A DNA stretch of 34,331 bases. Source: Desulfuromonadales bacterium. GTDB taxonomy: Bacteria; Desulfobacterota; Desulfuromonadia; Desulfuromonadales; Geopsychrobacteraceae. The notes under the pieces are model-generated. The model did no database searches. It was not told the DNA's origin and saw nothing but the letters and a program-made list of their open reading frames with translations. The translations under genes were made by a program, and so were the position numbers. Below are positions 8,572 through 17,585 of the stretch, piece after piece. Every line of letters begins with the position of its first letter. The first letter of the stretch is position 1. Location of the stretch: NCBI GenBank assembly GCA_016931615.1, contig JAFGEL010000108.1:1-34331 (forward strand), given 5' to 3'.

Positions 8572-9447
8572 ATGCAATTGGTTTATGTCGACCTGCATGT
8601 CCATTCAACCTGTTCTGATGGGTATTATTCCCCTGAAGAGCTGGTTCATTTTGCCAAACAGGCTGAGTTGGCCGCTCTGGCCGTCGCTGACCATGACAAT
8701 ATTGATGGTATTGAGCGGGCCATGAAGGCCGGCGCCGACAACCATATCGAAGTGATTCCAGCCGTGGAATTGTCGACGCAGTGGTTCGAGTATGTCGATA
8801 TGCATCTGCTGGGTTACGGTTTCGATTTTCACGATCCCTATCTGGTCAGGGCGTTGGAGGAATTTCAGGCCTTTCGTCGAACGCGTAATTTCCAGATTAT
8901 TGAAAAAGTCAACGCCAAGCTGACCGGGGAAAACCGCCGGCCGCTTGATCCCGCTGAAGTACAGAAGCTTGCCGGGGGGACAATCGGACGGCCGCATATT
9001 GCCCAGGCCTTGCGCAACGCCGGTTATGTGAATACCAATGACGAGGCCTTTGAGCGTTACCTGGTCCCCTGTAATGTTCCGAAACGTTACTTTCCGGTTG
9101 ATGAGGCCATCAAGCTGATTCATGCCAGTGGCGGCATTGCCGTTCTTGCCCATCCCCCCTACGTGACTCGAGACAGAAAAAAACTTGAGCTGTTGATTGC
9201 CGAACTGGTCGAATTGGGACTGGACGGGATCGAGGCCTATAATAACGGCTCAGGTCTGGACGACACTGACTGGTTAATTCGGCTTGCCCGGCAACATGGT
9301 CTTGTCGTTACCGGAGGATCCGATTTTCATGGCGATCCGGGGTCGGCGATAGAGATCGGCCGCGGTATTCGGGGTATTCGGGTCCCTTATGACAGTGTGA
9401 CGGAAATCAGGTCAGCGCTCCGCAAATACCGGAACTCTCACTCCTGA
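8572..9447 (+). CDS. PHP-domain phosphoesterase (TrpH/RNase AM-like)
   Basis: A metal-dependent phosphoesterase of the PHP superfamily. Characterised relatives hydrolyse 3',5'-nucleoside bisphosphates or degrade RNA 5' ends. All expected metal ligands are visible in the 291 residues: H9, H11 and D16 in DLHVHSTCSDG, D40 and H41 in ADHDN, E66, H78, H142 in GRPHIA, H194 in AHPPY, and D251 and H253 in GSDFHG. This pattern matches an active stand-alone enzyme rather than the inactive PHP domains of some polymerases. The ATG at 8572 has GGAG nine bases upstream. It converges on the enoyl-CoA hydratase gene with a 20-bp gap. The precise substrate is inferred from the family only. Confidence 0.9.
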   Translation: MQLVYVDLHVHSTCSDGYYSPEELVHFAKQAELAALAVADHDNIDGIERAMKAGADNHIEVIPAVELSTQWFEYVDMHLLGYGFDFHDPYLVRALEEFQAFRRTRNFQIIEKVNAKLTGENRRPLDPAEVQKLAGGTIGRPHIAQALRNAGYVNTNDEAFERYLVPCNVPKRYFPVDEAIKLIHASGGIAVLAHPPYVTRDRKKLELLIAELVELGLDGIEAYNNGSGLDDTDWLIRLARQHGLVVTGGSDFHGDPGSAIEIGRGIRGIRVPYDSVTEIRSALRKYRNSHS

Positions 9448-9467
9448 AGCCTCATTTCAATGAAGTT

Positions 9468-10253
9468 TCAACAGTCTTTCCAGCGTGGCTGACGTTTTTC
9501 CAGGAAAGCAAGCATGCCTTCCTTCTGGTCGTGGCTGGCGAAGCACAAGCCGAAAAGGTCGGCTTCGTAGGCGTAAGCCCTGTCGATGTCCATTTCGAGG
9601 CCATTATCGACGGCTTCCTTGATCAACTGCACGGCGACTTGGGACTTTTCGGCAATCTGTTCGGCCAGTTTCAACGCTTCTTCAATCAGCTCATCCTTTT
9701 TGCTGACCTGGTTGACCAGTCCAAGTTGTCGGGCCTCTTCAGCATCAATCATGTTACCGGTCAGCATCAGCTCCTTGGCTTTTCCTTTGCCGACCAGACG
9801 GGCCAGCCGTTGCGTACCGCCCCAGCCGGGAATGATGCCGAGTTTTACCTCAGGTTGTCCCAGTTTCGCCCCTTCTGCCGCGATCCGGATATCACAGGCC
9901 ATGGCCAGCTCGCAGCCACCGCCGAGCGCATAACCGTTGATCGCTGCGATATAGATCTTCCGGCTGTACTCTATGGCGTTGAACAATCTCTGCGCATTGA
10001 CGGCAACTTCTCTGGCTTCCATGGGGTTCAGGGGTTGCATGACGGAAACGTCCCCGCCAGCCACAAAGGCCTTTTGACCTGCACCGGTGATTATAATGAC
10101 TTTGATTTCCGCATTCTGTTCAAAATCAATGACGGCATTCTCCAGTTCGGCAAGGGTCTGGGGATGAAGTGAATTGAGCGCTTTTTCGCGGTTGATGGTG
10201 ATGATGGCAAGATGATTTCTACGTTCGATGAGTAAAAAATTATAGTTCATCAT
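9468..10253 (-). CDS. Enoyl-CoA hydratase/isomerase (crotonase family)
   Basis: Hydrates 2-enoyl-CoA, typically in beta-oxidation, butyrate-type or aromatic-acid degradation pathways. The 261 residues match the family length. The oxyanion-hole segment lies at AFVAGGDVS (62-70) and GYALGGGCE. The paired catalytic glutamates are E115 (GGGCELAM) and E135 (LGQPEVKLG), spaced 20 apart as in classic hydratases, and IIPGWGGTQRL follows. Two tandem ATGs (10253, 10250) lie after AAGGA, and the second has the better spacing. No other acyl-CoA gene is nearby, so the pathway cannot be assigned. It is divergent from the MscS gene. Confidence 0.93.
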   Translation of the reverse strand: MMNYNFLLIERRNHLAIITINREKALNSLHPQTLAELENAVIDFEQNAEIKVIIITGAGQKAFVAGGDVSVMQPLNPMEAREVAVNAQRLFNAIEYSRKIYIAAINGYALGGGCELAMACDIRIAAEGAKLGQPEVKLGIIPGWGGTQRLARLVGKGKAKELMLTGNMIDAEEARQLGLVNQVSKKDELIEEALKLAEQIAEKSQVAVQLIKEAVDNGLEMDIDRAYAYEADLFGLCFASHDQKEGMLAFLEKRQPRWKDC

Positions 10254-10413
10254 GGGTTCCTTTCAGCCTCGTAAAATGTTTTCGGCTTGCTATGCCTGCC
10301 AGAATATCGAAAGAAAACAAAAAATGAAACGGAATCGAGAGTAAGAGAGTTTTCTGCTATGATTGAACACCTGTGTGTTTTTGTTGACGTTATTTATGTT
10401 GAGGAGCACTCCC

Positions 10414-11280
10414 ATGAATCCTGAAAGCAACGCAGTATTTGGTCAGGAAATTGAAACTGTGCAAAAAATTATCGATGTCGTGACCGAATTTCTGATTACG
10501 TACAGTTTTCAGATTATCGGGGCTCTCATCATTCTTATCGTCGGACTGAAACTTTCCGGCTGGTTGGCCCGTGTCGTTCTGCGCCTCTGTGAAAAGCGTA
10601 ATATTGACGTGACCCTGGCGCGATTTTTTGCCAGTTCGACAAAACTGCTGATTATGGTTTTTGTGGTGATTGTCGCTATCGGCAAGTTCGGGATTTCCAT
10701 CGCACCTTTTATCGCTGCATTGGGTGCCCTGGCCTTCGGCAGCAGTTTTGCCATTCAGGGCCCTTTGTCGAACTATGGTGCCGGCCTGACCCTGATCCTG
10801 ACACGTCCCTTTGTCGTGGGAAATACCATTACCGTTCAGGGGGTCAGCGGTGTGGTTGAGGAAATTCGCCTGGCGGCGACGATTCTGACCTCCGAGGATG
10901 GAGAAGAGCTGACTATTCCCAACAAGCACATCGTCGGTGAAATTTTGAGAAACTCTTTTGAGAACAAAATTATAGAAGCCAGTGTTGGGATTTCCTATCA
11001 GGATGATCCGGAAAAAGCGATCGACATACTGCAAAAGGTCCTGGCCGGCTTTGATGAAATCTGCCGAGAGCCGTTACCCCAGGTCGGCATTGAAGCCTTT
11101 GGCGATTCCTCTATCAATATCGGCTTGCGTTACTGGGTGCCGATAAAAAGCTATCATCACCTGAAATACCGGGTGAACCTGGGCATTCATCAGGCGCTGG
11201 CTGAAGCTCAGATTACCATCCCCTATCCTCAGCAGGATGTCCATCTCTTTCACCGGGAAACTTCTCAAAAAGATTCCTGA
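10414..11280 (+). CDS. Small-conductance mechanosensitive ion channel (MscS family)
   Basis: Inner-membrane channel that opens under membrane tension to release solutes on osmotic downshock. The start chosen is ATG at 10414 (288 residues), preceded by GAGGAG seven bases upstream. An upstream in-frame ATG at 10363 would add 17 hydrophobic residues without such a site. Three hydrophobic segments are visible: one around FQIIGALIILIVGL, one around LLIMVFVVIVAIG, and the pore-lining helix rich in Gly and Ala (FIAALGALAFGSSFAIQGPL). A cytoplasmic beta domain follows, with FVVGNTITVQGVSGVVEEI and TIPNK. This is the minimal MscS architecture. Its 3' end overlaps the convergent aminotransferase gene by 16 bp. 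Confidence 0.94.
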   Translation: MNPESNAVFGQEIETVQKIIDVVTEFLITYSFQIIGALIILIVGLKLSGWLARVVLRLCEKRNIDVTLARFFASSTKLLIMVFVVIVAIGKFGISIAPFIAALGALAFGSSFAIQGPLSNYGAGLTLILTRPFVVGNTITVQGVSGVVEEIRLAATILTSEDGEELTIPNKHIVGEILRNSFENKIIEASVGISYQDDPEKAIDILQKVLAGFDEICREPLPQVGIEAFGDSSINIGLRYWVPIKSYHHLKYRVNLGIHQALAEAQITIPYPQQDVHLFHRETSQKDS

Positions 11281-12443
11281 ATTCTCTGGAACTGCTGAAA
11301 GCGTTCAATTGCCCGGGGCAGGTTTTCCGTTTCAACGTTTCCGAACGCCAGGCGCAGATAGGGATCAAGACCGGGACCGAAAGTCTCTCCCGGAAGACAG
11401 ATCAGGTTTGCTTCTTCAGCCAGTTTTTTTGCTGCCTGGCGGCCGGTCAAGTCCCTCCAGGGATGCTTGATCCAGGCAAAAAAGGACCCGCTGGTGCTGA
11501 GTTCAAAGGCGAGATCGGCCTCCAGAAAGAGGGTTTTAAAGCGATCATGCCGATCACGCATTTTGCGGGCGTTTTCGGCAATCCAATGATCGAGATGCCG
11601 GCAACCGAATGCCAGGGCCAGTTGCGCCACACGGGACTGACAGACCACCATGCTGTCCTGAATTTTCAGAGCCTGTCGAATCAGTTCAGTGTCTCCTGCC
11701 AATGCCCCGCAACGTAATCCGGTCAGTGAAAAAGTCTTGCCGAATGATGCTATGTGGACGAAATGTTGAGTCCAATCGAGATCGTCGAAAAGTTGATGGG
11801 GTTGCGAGGCGATAAAGCTGTTATAGGTCTCATCGAGAATCAGGGCGATACCATGCTCTCTGGCGAGGTCGTAGAACTGTCTGATTTCATCAGGGGGAAT
11901 AACCGCTCCGGTCGGATTACTTGGTGTAACCAGGAGAAGGGCCTTAGTCTTAGGACCGATCAACGTGCGGATTTTTTCAACATTCGGTTTGCCGCCGCGT
12001 TCAGGGTCAAAGGGAGCATGAACCGCCTTGATGCCGAGGGATTGCAGTCCCATCAGATGATCAAAGTAGGCGGGCAGTTGAATAATGACTTCGTCTCCCG
12101 GAAGGCATAAGGCCACAACAGCGAGCCAGAAAGCCTGGCTGGCACCGATAGTCAGGCACAACTGTTGCGGATCCGGTCCCGCCAGATAATGACGCCGGTA
12201 CCAGTGAGCCAGTTCTTCTCTGACTTCGTCAAGGCCCTCATCCGGGCTGTACTTGAAAGTGGTCGGATCAGTGATGACGTGCTGCAGGTATGTGACCAGC
12301 TCAGGCGGCGGGGGATAGCTGGGGACGGCTTGGCACAGATCAACCAGTGGCTTGTGGTCGGGAAAGCTCCGTCCGGCAATCCAACTTTTGACTTCGGTGA
12401 TGGGCGGAGCCTGAACCTGGCGGATGGTCGTATTGATCAGCAT
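11265..12443 (-). CDS. PLP-dependent aminotransferase, class I/II
   Basis: A fold-type I aminotransferase of 392 residues. PLP-binding residues are visible: N176 in PSNPTGA, D204 in LILDETY, and the Schiff-base lysine K236 in SFGKTFSLTGLRCG. A C-terminal arginine in LRLAFGN is in the expected substrate-carboxylate position. The substrate (aspartate, alanine, aromatic or other) cannot be told from these motifs. The ATG at 12443 lies four bases after the stop of the M20 peptidase gene, so the pair forms an operon, perhaps for peptide and amino-acid turnover. The ribosome-binding site is weak, which suggests coupling. The 3' end overlaps the convergent MscS gene. Confidence 0.92.
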   Translation of the reverse strand: MLINTTIRQVQAPPITEVKSWIAGRSFPDHKPLVDLCQAVPSYPPPPELVTYLQHVITDPTTFKYSPDEGLDEVREELAHWYRRHYLAGPDPQQLCLTIGASQAFWLAVVALCLPGDEVIIQLPAYFDHLMGLQSLGIKAVHAPFDPERGGKPNVEKIRTLIGPKTKALLLVTPSNPTGAVIPPDEIRQFYDLAREHGIALILDETYNSFIASQPHQLFDDLDWTQHFVHIASFGKTFSLTGLRCGALAGDTELIRQALKIQDSMVVCQSRVAQLALAFGCRHLDHWIAENARKMRDRHDRFKTLFLEADLAFELSTSGSFFAWIKHPWRDLTGRQAAKKLAEEANLICLPGETFGPGLDPYLRLAFGNVETENLPRAIERFQQFQRIQESF

Positions 12444-12447
12444 CGCA

Positions 12448-13581
12448 TCAGACTCGGCGGACGATTTCGACGAGCAGTTCGCTGGTTTTTACCATATCCT
12501 TCACCGCGACCTGTTCATTGATGGTATGAACTTTTGCCATGCCTGTGGCGAGAATGACCATGTCTATCCCGTGGCTGTTAAAAATATTGGCGTCCGATCC
12601 ACCCCCGGCTGCGCGGATTTCCTGAGGACGCTTCAAGGCTTCACCGGCCGCTTTAACAACTTGCAAAATTGGCGCGTCTTCGGCAACCCGCATGGGTGGA
12701 AAGTCTTCGTTGAGTTCCAGTGCCATTGAGGCTTTCCGGGTTTCACCATTGATCACGATTGTCGCGTTGGCGACTTCTTCCTCGACCGCCTTGATCATCA
12801 GTTCGGTCTGTGCCCGCAACTTTTCACGGTCATGACTGCGAACCTCGCCCTTGATCTTGACCTGATTAGGGATGATGTTGGACGCCAGACCGCCATGAAT
12901 AGTGCCGATATTGGCGGTCGTTTCGTCATCAATGCGACCGAGCGGCATACGCGCGATGGCCCGGCAGGCTATCCGGATGGCGGAGATCCCCTGCTCGGGG
13001 CAAATACCCGCATGAGCCTCAAGTCCGAAAATATCGATTTGAAAACGGTTGGCCGCCGGGGCACGGTTAATGACAATATCTGTTCCGCCGGTATCAAGCG
13101 CTATGCCCTGGCGGGCTTTGAATTTCGAGAAATCCAGTTGTTTGGCGCCCAGAAGGCCCTGTTCCTCACAGACAGTGACGGCAATCTCAAGAGGAACATG
13201 GGGGATGTTCTGCGCTTTCAGAACTTCAAGCGTTTCGATGATTTCAACAATGCCTGCTTTGTCATCGGCGCCGAGAATCGTTTCTCCGGCGCTGGTAAAA
13301 ATGCCGTCCTTGAGCACCGGTTGAACCCCTTCGGCCGGGGTGACGGTATCCATGTGAACGGACAATAAAAGGGGCTCGCCTGCCTTGGTGCCGGAGAACC
13401 GGGCCAACAGGTTTCCACTGTTGCTGCCGATGACATCTCCGGCATGGTCAAGTTCAACCTGTGCGCCCAGTTTTTCGAACCGTTCACGCAGGTATTTGGC
13501 CATGGCCGCCTCATTAAAAGAAGGGCTCTCAATGGAAGCCTGACGGGTAAATTCATCACAGATACGCTGTTCGTTGATCAT
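12448..13581 (-). CDS. M20-family metallopeptidase (peptidase T-like)
   Basis: A cytoplasmic zinc amino- or dipeptidase. The metal-site residues of the M20 family are all seen: H76 and D78 in SVHMDTV, bridging D106 in GADDKAG, the catalytic pair E139/E140 in CEEQGLLG, D163 in ALDTGG and the C-terminal H352 in AKVHTINEQ. The dimerisation lid lies between, starting around FGLEAHAG. The start chosen is ATG at 13581 (377 residues) with AGGA seven bases upstream. An upstream in-frame ATG at 13644 lacks a site and adds 21 atypical residues. It is first in an operon with the aminotransferase, and its length and motifs fit the peptidase-T-like group better than true PepT. Confidence 0.92.
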   Translation of the reverse strand: MINEQRICDEFTRQASIESPSFNEAAMAKYLRERFEKLGAQVELDHAGDVIGSNSGNLLARFSGTKAGEPLLLSVHMDTVTPAEGVQPVLKDGIFTSAGETILGADDKAGIVEIIETLEVLKAQNIPHVPLEIAVTVCEEQGLLGAKQLDFSKFKARQGIALDTGGTDIVINRAPAANRFQIDIFGLEAHAGICPEQGISAIRIACRAIARMPLGRIDDETTANIGTIHGGLASNIIPNQVKIKGEVRSHDREKLRAQTELMIKAVEEEVANATIVINGETRKASMALELNEDFPPMRVAEDAPILQVVKAAGEALKRPQEIRAAGGGSDANIFNSHGIDMVILATGMAKVHTINEQVAVKDMVKTSELLVEIVRRV

Positions 13582-13615
13582 GGTTGTTTCCTTGAGTGTT
13601 ATGAAGCAAAAGGTC

Positions 13616-13644
13616 ATGTTAACGGGAATATGAATCTCTGGCAA
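13616..13644 (-). promoter_or_regulatory. Probable promoter for the M20 peptidase-aminotransferase operon
   Basis: On the minus strand, TTGCCA (13639-13644; 5 of 6 to the -35 consensus) is separated by 17 bases from TAACAT (13616-13621; 4 of 6). It would start transcription about 27 bases upstream of the ATG at 13581. It sits back-to-back with the plus-strand promoter at 13668-13697. Confidence 0.4.
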
Positions 13645-13667
13645 TCAGATACGAAAAAAAGCTTTAC

Positions 13668-13697
13668 TGGACAGGGAAAAGGTTTAACTGTTATAAT
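13668..13697 (+). promoter_or_regulatory. Strong sigma-70 promoter for the M23 peptidase gene
   Basis: TGGACA (13668-13673; 5 of 6) is followed after 18 bases by a perfect TATAAT at 13692-13697. The expected start near 13704 leaves a leader of about 48 nt before the ATG at 13752. It may also serve the downstream aldolase gene, which starts one base after the M23 stop. Confidence 0.6.
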
Positions 13698-13751
13698 TTG
13701 CCAATTAAATTGATAAATATGAATCAGTTTTAACATTCGGGCGAGAAATAT

Positions 13752-15089
13752 ATGTCTCTGAATAAAGATTTTCATCCCCCGTTGAATTCGCCAGGCAGGC
13801 GTCAGCCGTCCAAAGTAAAGAAAATCATTTTTGGTGCCCTGGTGATGATGGGTGCCGGGATTTTGTTCTTTTTAGTCGGGTCGGAACCGAGTGCAGAGCT
13901 CGAGGCAAGAGAAACCCCTCTTGCTGTGACTGCTCCTGTCTCTTCTCCGCCACTTACGAAAGCTGTCCGTGAAGAATTCAAGGCATTGGTCCCCACCGGT
14001 TCGTCGATTACGGCTTTAATCGGAGATTATTTCAGTCTGCAGGAGATCGACTCGCTCAATCGTCAAAGTAAAGAGGTTTATCCGTTCACGAAAATCTGCG
14101 CCGGTCAGCCTTACCGGATAGTCACCATTGATAACCAGTTTGATTCTTTCATCTATGAAATTGATGATGAGGAACAACTCATCATCAGACTTGACAAGGA
14201 TCAACCGACTCTTGAACTGCAGCCGATTGAATATGAGGTTGTCGTCGAGTCTGTTCAGGGTGAGATTAAAACCAGCTTGTTTGAAGCCATTCAGGAGATT
14301 GGCGAAAAGCCGGAACTGGCCTATATCCTCGCTGATATTTTTGGCTGGGACATTAACTTCATTCTTGACCTTCGCGTCGGCGACAGGTTCCAGGCTCTGG
14401 TGCAGAAGCGCTATCGGGATGGAGAACCGGCTGGATACGGGCGGGTTCTGGCCGCCGAGTTTATCAACCAGGGTGAATCTTTTAAAGCGTTGCGCTTTAA
14501 AGATGGCGATCAGAAGGTTTCCTTCTACAATGAAAAGGGCGAAAACCTGCGCAAGGCTTTTCTCAAGGCGCCCCTCTCTTTTACGCGGATTTCTTCGGGT
14601 TATACCATGCGCCGTCTGCACCCGATCACCAAAGTCTGGAAGGCCCATCCGGCCATCGATTACGCAGCACCGATCGGTACCCCGGTCAAAACGGTTGGCG
14701 ATGGATCGATTACCCGCAAGGGCTACGGCGAAGGTAACGGACATTTTCTCGAAGTCACGCACAGCAATGGTTATAAAACCATGTACCTGCACCTGAAGGG
14801 GTTTGCCCGGGGCATTGCCCAGGGAAAGCGTGTCCATCAGGGACAAATCATCGGTTATGTCGGCAGCAGCGGCATGTCGACTGGACCTCATCTTGATTTT
14901 CGTATGACCCGGCATGGCAAGCCTGTAAATCCGCTGAAATTGAAGGCTCCTGCAGCAGAAGCCGTCAGCGCGGAGCATATGGCTGAATTCAAGGCGTTGA
15001 CCGCTCCACTTCTGGCGCGTTTGGAAGAAAGCTATCTGCAGCACACCCAACTGGCACAAACAGAGTCGAACCAGAAGAAAGCACTCTGA
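13752..15089 (+). CDS. Membrane-anchored M23 family peptidase (murein endopeptidase, MepM-like)
   Basis: Likely cuts peptide cross-bridges in peptidoglycan to allow wall growth or daughter-cell separation. The 445-residue protein begins with a basic N-terminus and one transmembrane segment (about 24-42, around IIFGALVMMGAGILFFLVG), which places the rest in the periplasm. An OapA/LysM-like region follows (about 80-150). The C-terminal LytM/M23 domain has zinc ligands H299 and D303 (HPAIDYAAPIGTP) and H380 (GPHLDFR), plus catalytic H347 (YLHLKG). All are present, so it is probably an active enzyme and not an EnvC/NlpD-type activator. The architecture resembles MepM. The aldolase gene starts one base after its stop. 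Confidence 0.93.
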   Translation: MSLNKDFHPPLNSPGRRQPSKVKKIIFGALVMMGAGILFFLVGSEPSAELEARETPLAVTAPVSSPPLTKAVREEFKALVPTGSSITALIGDYFSLQEIDSLNRQSKEVYPFTKICAGQPYRIVTIDNQFDSFIYEIDDEEQLIIRLDKDQPTLELQPIEYEVVVESVQGEIKTSLFEAIQEIGEKPELAYILADIFGWDINFILDLRVGDRFQALVQKRYRDGEPAGYGRVLAAEFINQGESFKALRFKDGDQKVSFYNEKGENLRKAFLKAPLSFTRISSGYTMRRLHPITKVWKAHPAIDYAAPIGTPVKTVGDGSITRKGYGEGNGHFLEVTHSNGYKTMYLHLKGFARGIAQGKRVHQGQIIGYVGSSGMSTGPHLDFRMTRHGKPVNPLKLKAPAAEAVSAEHMAEFKALTAPLLARLEESYLQHTQLAQTESNQKKAL

Positions 15090-15090
15090 T

Positions 15091-15789
15091 ATGTTGCTGT
15101 TAGAGCAACGCGAACAGATCGTTCACTACGGTTTGAAGCTGATTCAATCCGGTTTAACTACGGGCAGCGGGGGTAACCTGAGTATCCTTTCTCCTCAGGA
15201 TAACCTGATCGCTATTGGACCCAGCGGCATGGATTACGCTGAGGTTCGGGTTGAAGATGTGGTTGTGGTCGATCGTGGCGGAAAGGTTGTCGCCGGCGAG
15301 CGGCAACCTTCAAGCGAGTTGAATTTTCATCTGGCTCTCTATGACGCGCGCCCGGATATTACTTCTGTTGTTCATACGCATTCAGTCTACGCCACGACCA
15401 TGGCTTGCCTTCACTGGGAGATCCCGGCGGTTCACTACCTGGTGGCCTTTTCGGGAAAGAAGGTTCCCGTTGCCGATTATGCTGTATTCGGTAGTCCCGA
15501 ACTGGCGGCAAACATTGTCAGATCCATTGAAGGTTATAATGCCGTGCTGCTGGCCAACCATGGGCTGGTCGCAGTCGGCAAGAACCTGGCCGGCGCGTTT
15601 AACGTCGCTGAAGAGATTGAGCTGGTGGCGAGAATCTACTACCAGGCTAAATCGGTTGGCCGGCCGGTTTTGTTGAATGATGATGAGATGGATGTGGTCA
15701 CAGCGAAGTTCGTCGGTTATGGTCAACAGGACTCGGCCCGATCAAAGGCTGTCCGCTCGTCAGGGGTTGAGAACGAGCCGAAAAAATAG
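15091..15789 (+). CDS. Class II aldolase/adducin family protein (fuculose-phosphate aldolase-like)
   Basis: Zinc-dependent aldolase or epimerase family; L-fuculose-1-phosphate aldolase is the closest named relative by residue pattern. The 232-residue chain has catalytic E76 in PSSELNFH and the zinc histidines H95 and H97 (VVHTHS) and H157 (ANHGLV). The spacing is nearly that of FucA. The early GSGGNLS segment forms the phosphate site. The C-terminal 25 residues are charged and poorly conserved-looking. The ATG lies one base after the M23 stop and has no strong ribosome-binding site, so it is probably translated by coupling. The sugar substrate is unknown; ribulose-phosphate or methylthioribulose-phosphate enzymes share this fold. 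Confidence 0.88.
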   Translation: MLLLEQREQIVHYGLKLIQSGLTTGSGGNLSILSPQDNLIAIGPSGMDYAEVRVEDVVVVDRGGKVVAGERQPSSELNFHLALYDARPDITSVVHTHSVYATTMACLHWEIPAVHYLVAFSGKKVPVADYAVFGSPELAANIVRSIEGYNAVLLANHGLVAVGKNLAGAFNVAEEIELVARIYYQAKSVGRPVLLNDDEMDVVTAKFVGYGQQDSARSKAVRSSGVENEPKK

Positions 15790-15817
15790 CAAATGAAAAG
15801 CCAGGAGTAAAAATACC

Positions 15818-16936
15818 GTGAAGTCTACCGAGAAGACAGCCATCGCCGATACCGCTCCGCCTCAAACTTCAGTTATCGACCTGTCCAAAAAAGGCCGCCA
15901 AAAACTCCGTTCGCGTTGTTACGATGAAGCAAAAACGCTTTTTCGCAGCGGTCTTGATCTCGAGCCTGAGAACCCTTACCTCCTGTCGGGCATGGGTGAT
16001 GCCTGTCGCGAAACCGCTGATTTTTCCGAGGCTGAGCGCTGCTACAAGTTGTTGCTTGAGGTCGACCGCGGTAACCTGTTCGCGCTACGGGGGCTTGGAG
16101 ATGTCTATAAAAAACTCAACCGTCATCAGGAAGCGATCCAGCTGTGGGAGACTTACCTGTCCCTGAGGCCCCAGGACAAACATGTCATGACTCGGATCGC
16201 CGACAGTTTCAAACTGCTGCAACAATTTGAACTGGCTGAGCAGGCTTACGAAAATATCCTCAAAATCGCTCCGCGTGATCGCTTTGCTCTGACCGGGCTG
16301 GCTGATCTACAGCATCGTCTCGGTAAAGATGAGGAAGCAATCCGGACTTATGAAAGAGTCCTGAGTTTTGATCCGAACGAGCTCCATATCCTGACGATTG
16401 TCGGCAAGCTGTGCTGGCGTATCTCTGACTTCAATCTGGCTGAACAGTATTTCCGCCGCGCACTGAAAGTTGATCCTCAGAACCCTTATGCTTTGTATGG
16501 TCTGGGAAATTGTTTCCGCTGGTCGCAGGAGTATGAAAAGGCCCTGGAGATATGGCAGGAGATCCTGAAGCATTCGGATGGGACTCAGGCTCTGCATACC
16601 CGTATGGGGGATGCATATTTCAATCTCGGTAAGCTTAGTGAGGCTGAGAGCGCTTATCGCCGAGCCCTGACTTTTGGTGAGGATATTTTCAGTACGGCAG
16701 GGCTGGTCTGCCTTTTTGCTGAGCAACAGAAGTGGGACCAGGCCATTGAATTTTTCTATTTGCTGATGTCCAGTGAACCAGAAGTTCCACACCGGGGTGA
16801 CCTGTTGATCCGGCGCTTTATCCGTTCCGGTCAACGGGATGTCATGCTCGAACTTTTTGCCTTGATTATCGATTCATATGAAGAAAATAATAATGTTATT
16901 AGTTATCTGGAAGATCAAGTTAAACAGTTAGTTTAA
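15818..16936 (+). CDS. TPR-repeat protein
   Basis: A 372-residue protein made almost entirely of tetratricopeptide repeats, about eight in tandem from residue 20 to 320, with recurring motifs such as ALRGLGDVYKKLNRHQEAI and ALYGLGNCFRWSQEYEKAL. Such arrays form a superhelical scaffold for protein binding. There is no signal peptide or transmembrane segment, so it is probably cytoplasmic. The GTG at 15818 is chosen because AGGAG lies ten bases upstream and no ATG fits as well. It starts 28 bases after the aldolase stop and 22 bases before acpH. The binding partner is unknown. Confidence 0.88.
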   Translation: MKSTEKTAIADTAPPQTSVIDLSKKGRQKLRSRCYDEAKTLFRSGLDLEPENPYLLSGMGDACRETADFSEAERCYKLLLEVDRGNLFALRGLGDVYKKLNRHQEAIQLWETYLSLRPQDKHVMTRIADSFKLLQQFELAEQAYENILKIAPRDRFALTGLADLQHRLGKDEEAIRTYERVLSFDPNELHILTIVGKLCWRISDFNLAEQYFRRALKVDPQNPYALYGLGNCFRWSQEYEKALEIWQEILKHSDGTQALHTRMGDAYFNLGKLSEAESAYRRALTFGEDIFSTAGLVCLFAEQQKWDQAIEFFYLLMSSEPEVPHRGDLLIRRFIRSGQRDVMLELFALIIDSYEENNNVISYLEDQVKQLV

Positions 16937-16958
16937 GCTTTTTCGAGTTTGTGAAACT

Positions 16959-17543
16959 GTGAATTATCTTGCCCACCTTTATTTTTCAGATCCATCACCA
17001 CTGGCCTGGGCCGGATCGTTGATGGGGGATTTTTTCAAGGGCTCCGATTTTTCCGCTTTACCCGAAGAACTTGTGCGGCATATGAAGCTCCATCGGCATA
17101 TCGATTCTTTTACCCAGAAAAGCGTTGCATTTCAAACCAGCAGAAGGCGGCTTGATCCGAGTTTCCGCCACGCCCGCAGTGTTATCATCGATGTTTTTTA
17201 TGACCATTTTCTGGCTTGCCGCTGGGGGGAGTACCACGATTCTTCCTTGCCGGACTTTTCCCGGGGGGTGTATCGCGGGTTGCAGGCCTGCCATGAAGTC
17301 TTGAGTCCGGGTTTGCAGGAACAGTTGCCACGGATGGTCGAGTATGACTGGTTAACCTCTTATCGGCAGCCACAGGTCGTGGAACGGGTTCTTCAGCGCC
17401 TGGAAGAGCGTCTTGACCATAAAATCCCTCTGGCATCAGGGTTCTCAGAGCTGCACTGCTGGCGCGATGAACTGGAACATGATTTCGCCCGGTTCATGGA
17501 CGAGCTGGCTGCGGTTGTAGAGCGCTGGAAAGACAGCCATTGA
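16959..17543 (+). CDS. acpH: Acyl carrier protein phosphodiesterase (AcpH)
   Basis: Removes the 4'-phosphopantetheine arm from holo-ACP, giving apo-ACP. The 194 residues match the E. coli enzyme length. Family hallmarks are MNYLAHLYFS at the N-terminus, GSLMGDFFKG (D24), HRHIDSFT (45-52) and the DVFYDHFLA motif (D78, D82, H83) of this HD-like fold. In HRHIDSFT the usual following aspartate is Q53, a small deviation. The GTG at 16959 is the only start that keeps the conserved MNYLAH beginning, and the Shine-Dalgarno is weak. It sits between the TPR and CPBP genes on the same strand. Confidence 0.9.
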   Translation: MNYLAHLYFSDPSPLAWAGSLMGDFFKGSDFSALPEELVRHMKLHRHIDSFTQKSVAFQTSRRRLDPSFRHARSVIIDVFYDHFLACRWGEYHDSSLPDFSRGVYRGLQACHEVLSPGLQEQLPRMVEYDWLTSYRQPQVVERVLQRLEERLDHKIPLASGFSELHCWRDELEHDFARFMDELAAVVERWKDSH

Positions 17544-17585
17544 GTCGAAGTATAAGCTGAACTGATTTTATTCTGGAGGGGTCCG

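Noticed and set aside
14016-15059. A 347-codon minus-strand frame opposite the M23 peptidase
   Set aside because: It is fully overlapped by a gene with all catalytic residues, and shows no motif of its own.
16919-16935. TTAAAC-N5-GTTTAA hairpin followed by a short T-run at the TPR gene end
   Set aside because: A six-base AT-rich stem is unlikely to terminate transcription, and the next gene starts 22 bases later on the same strand.
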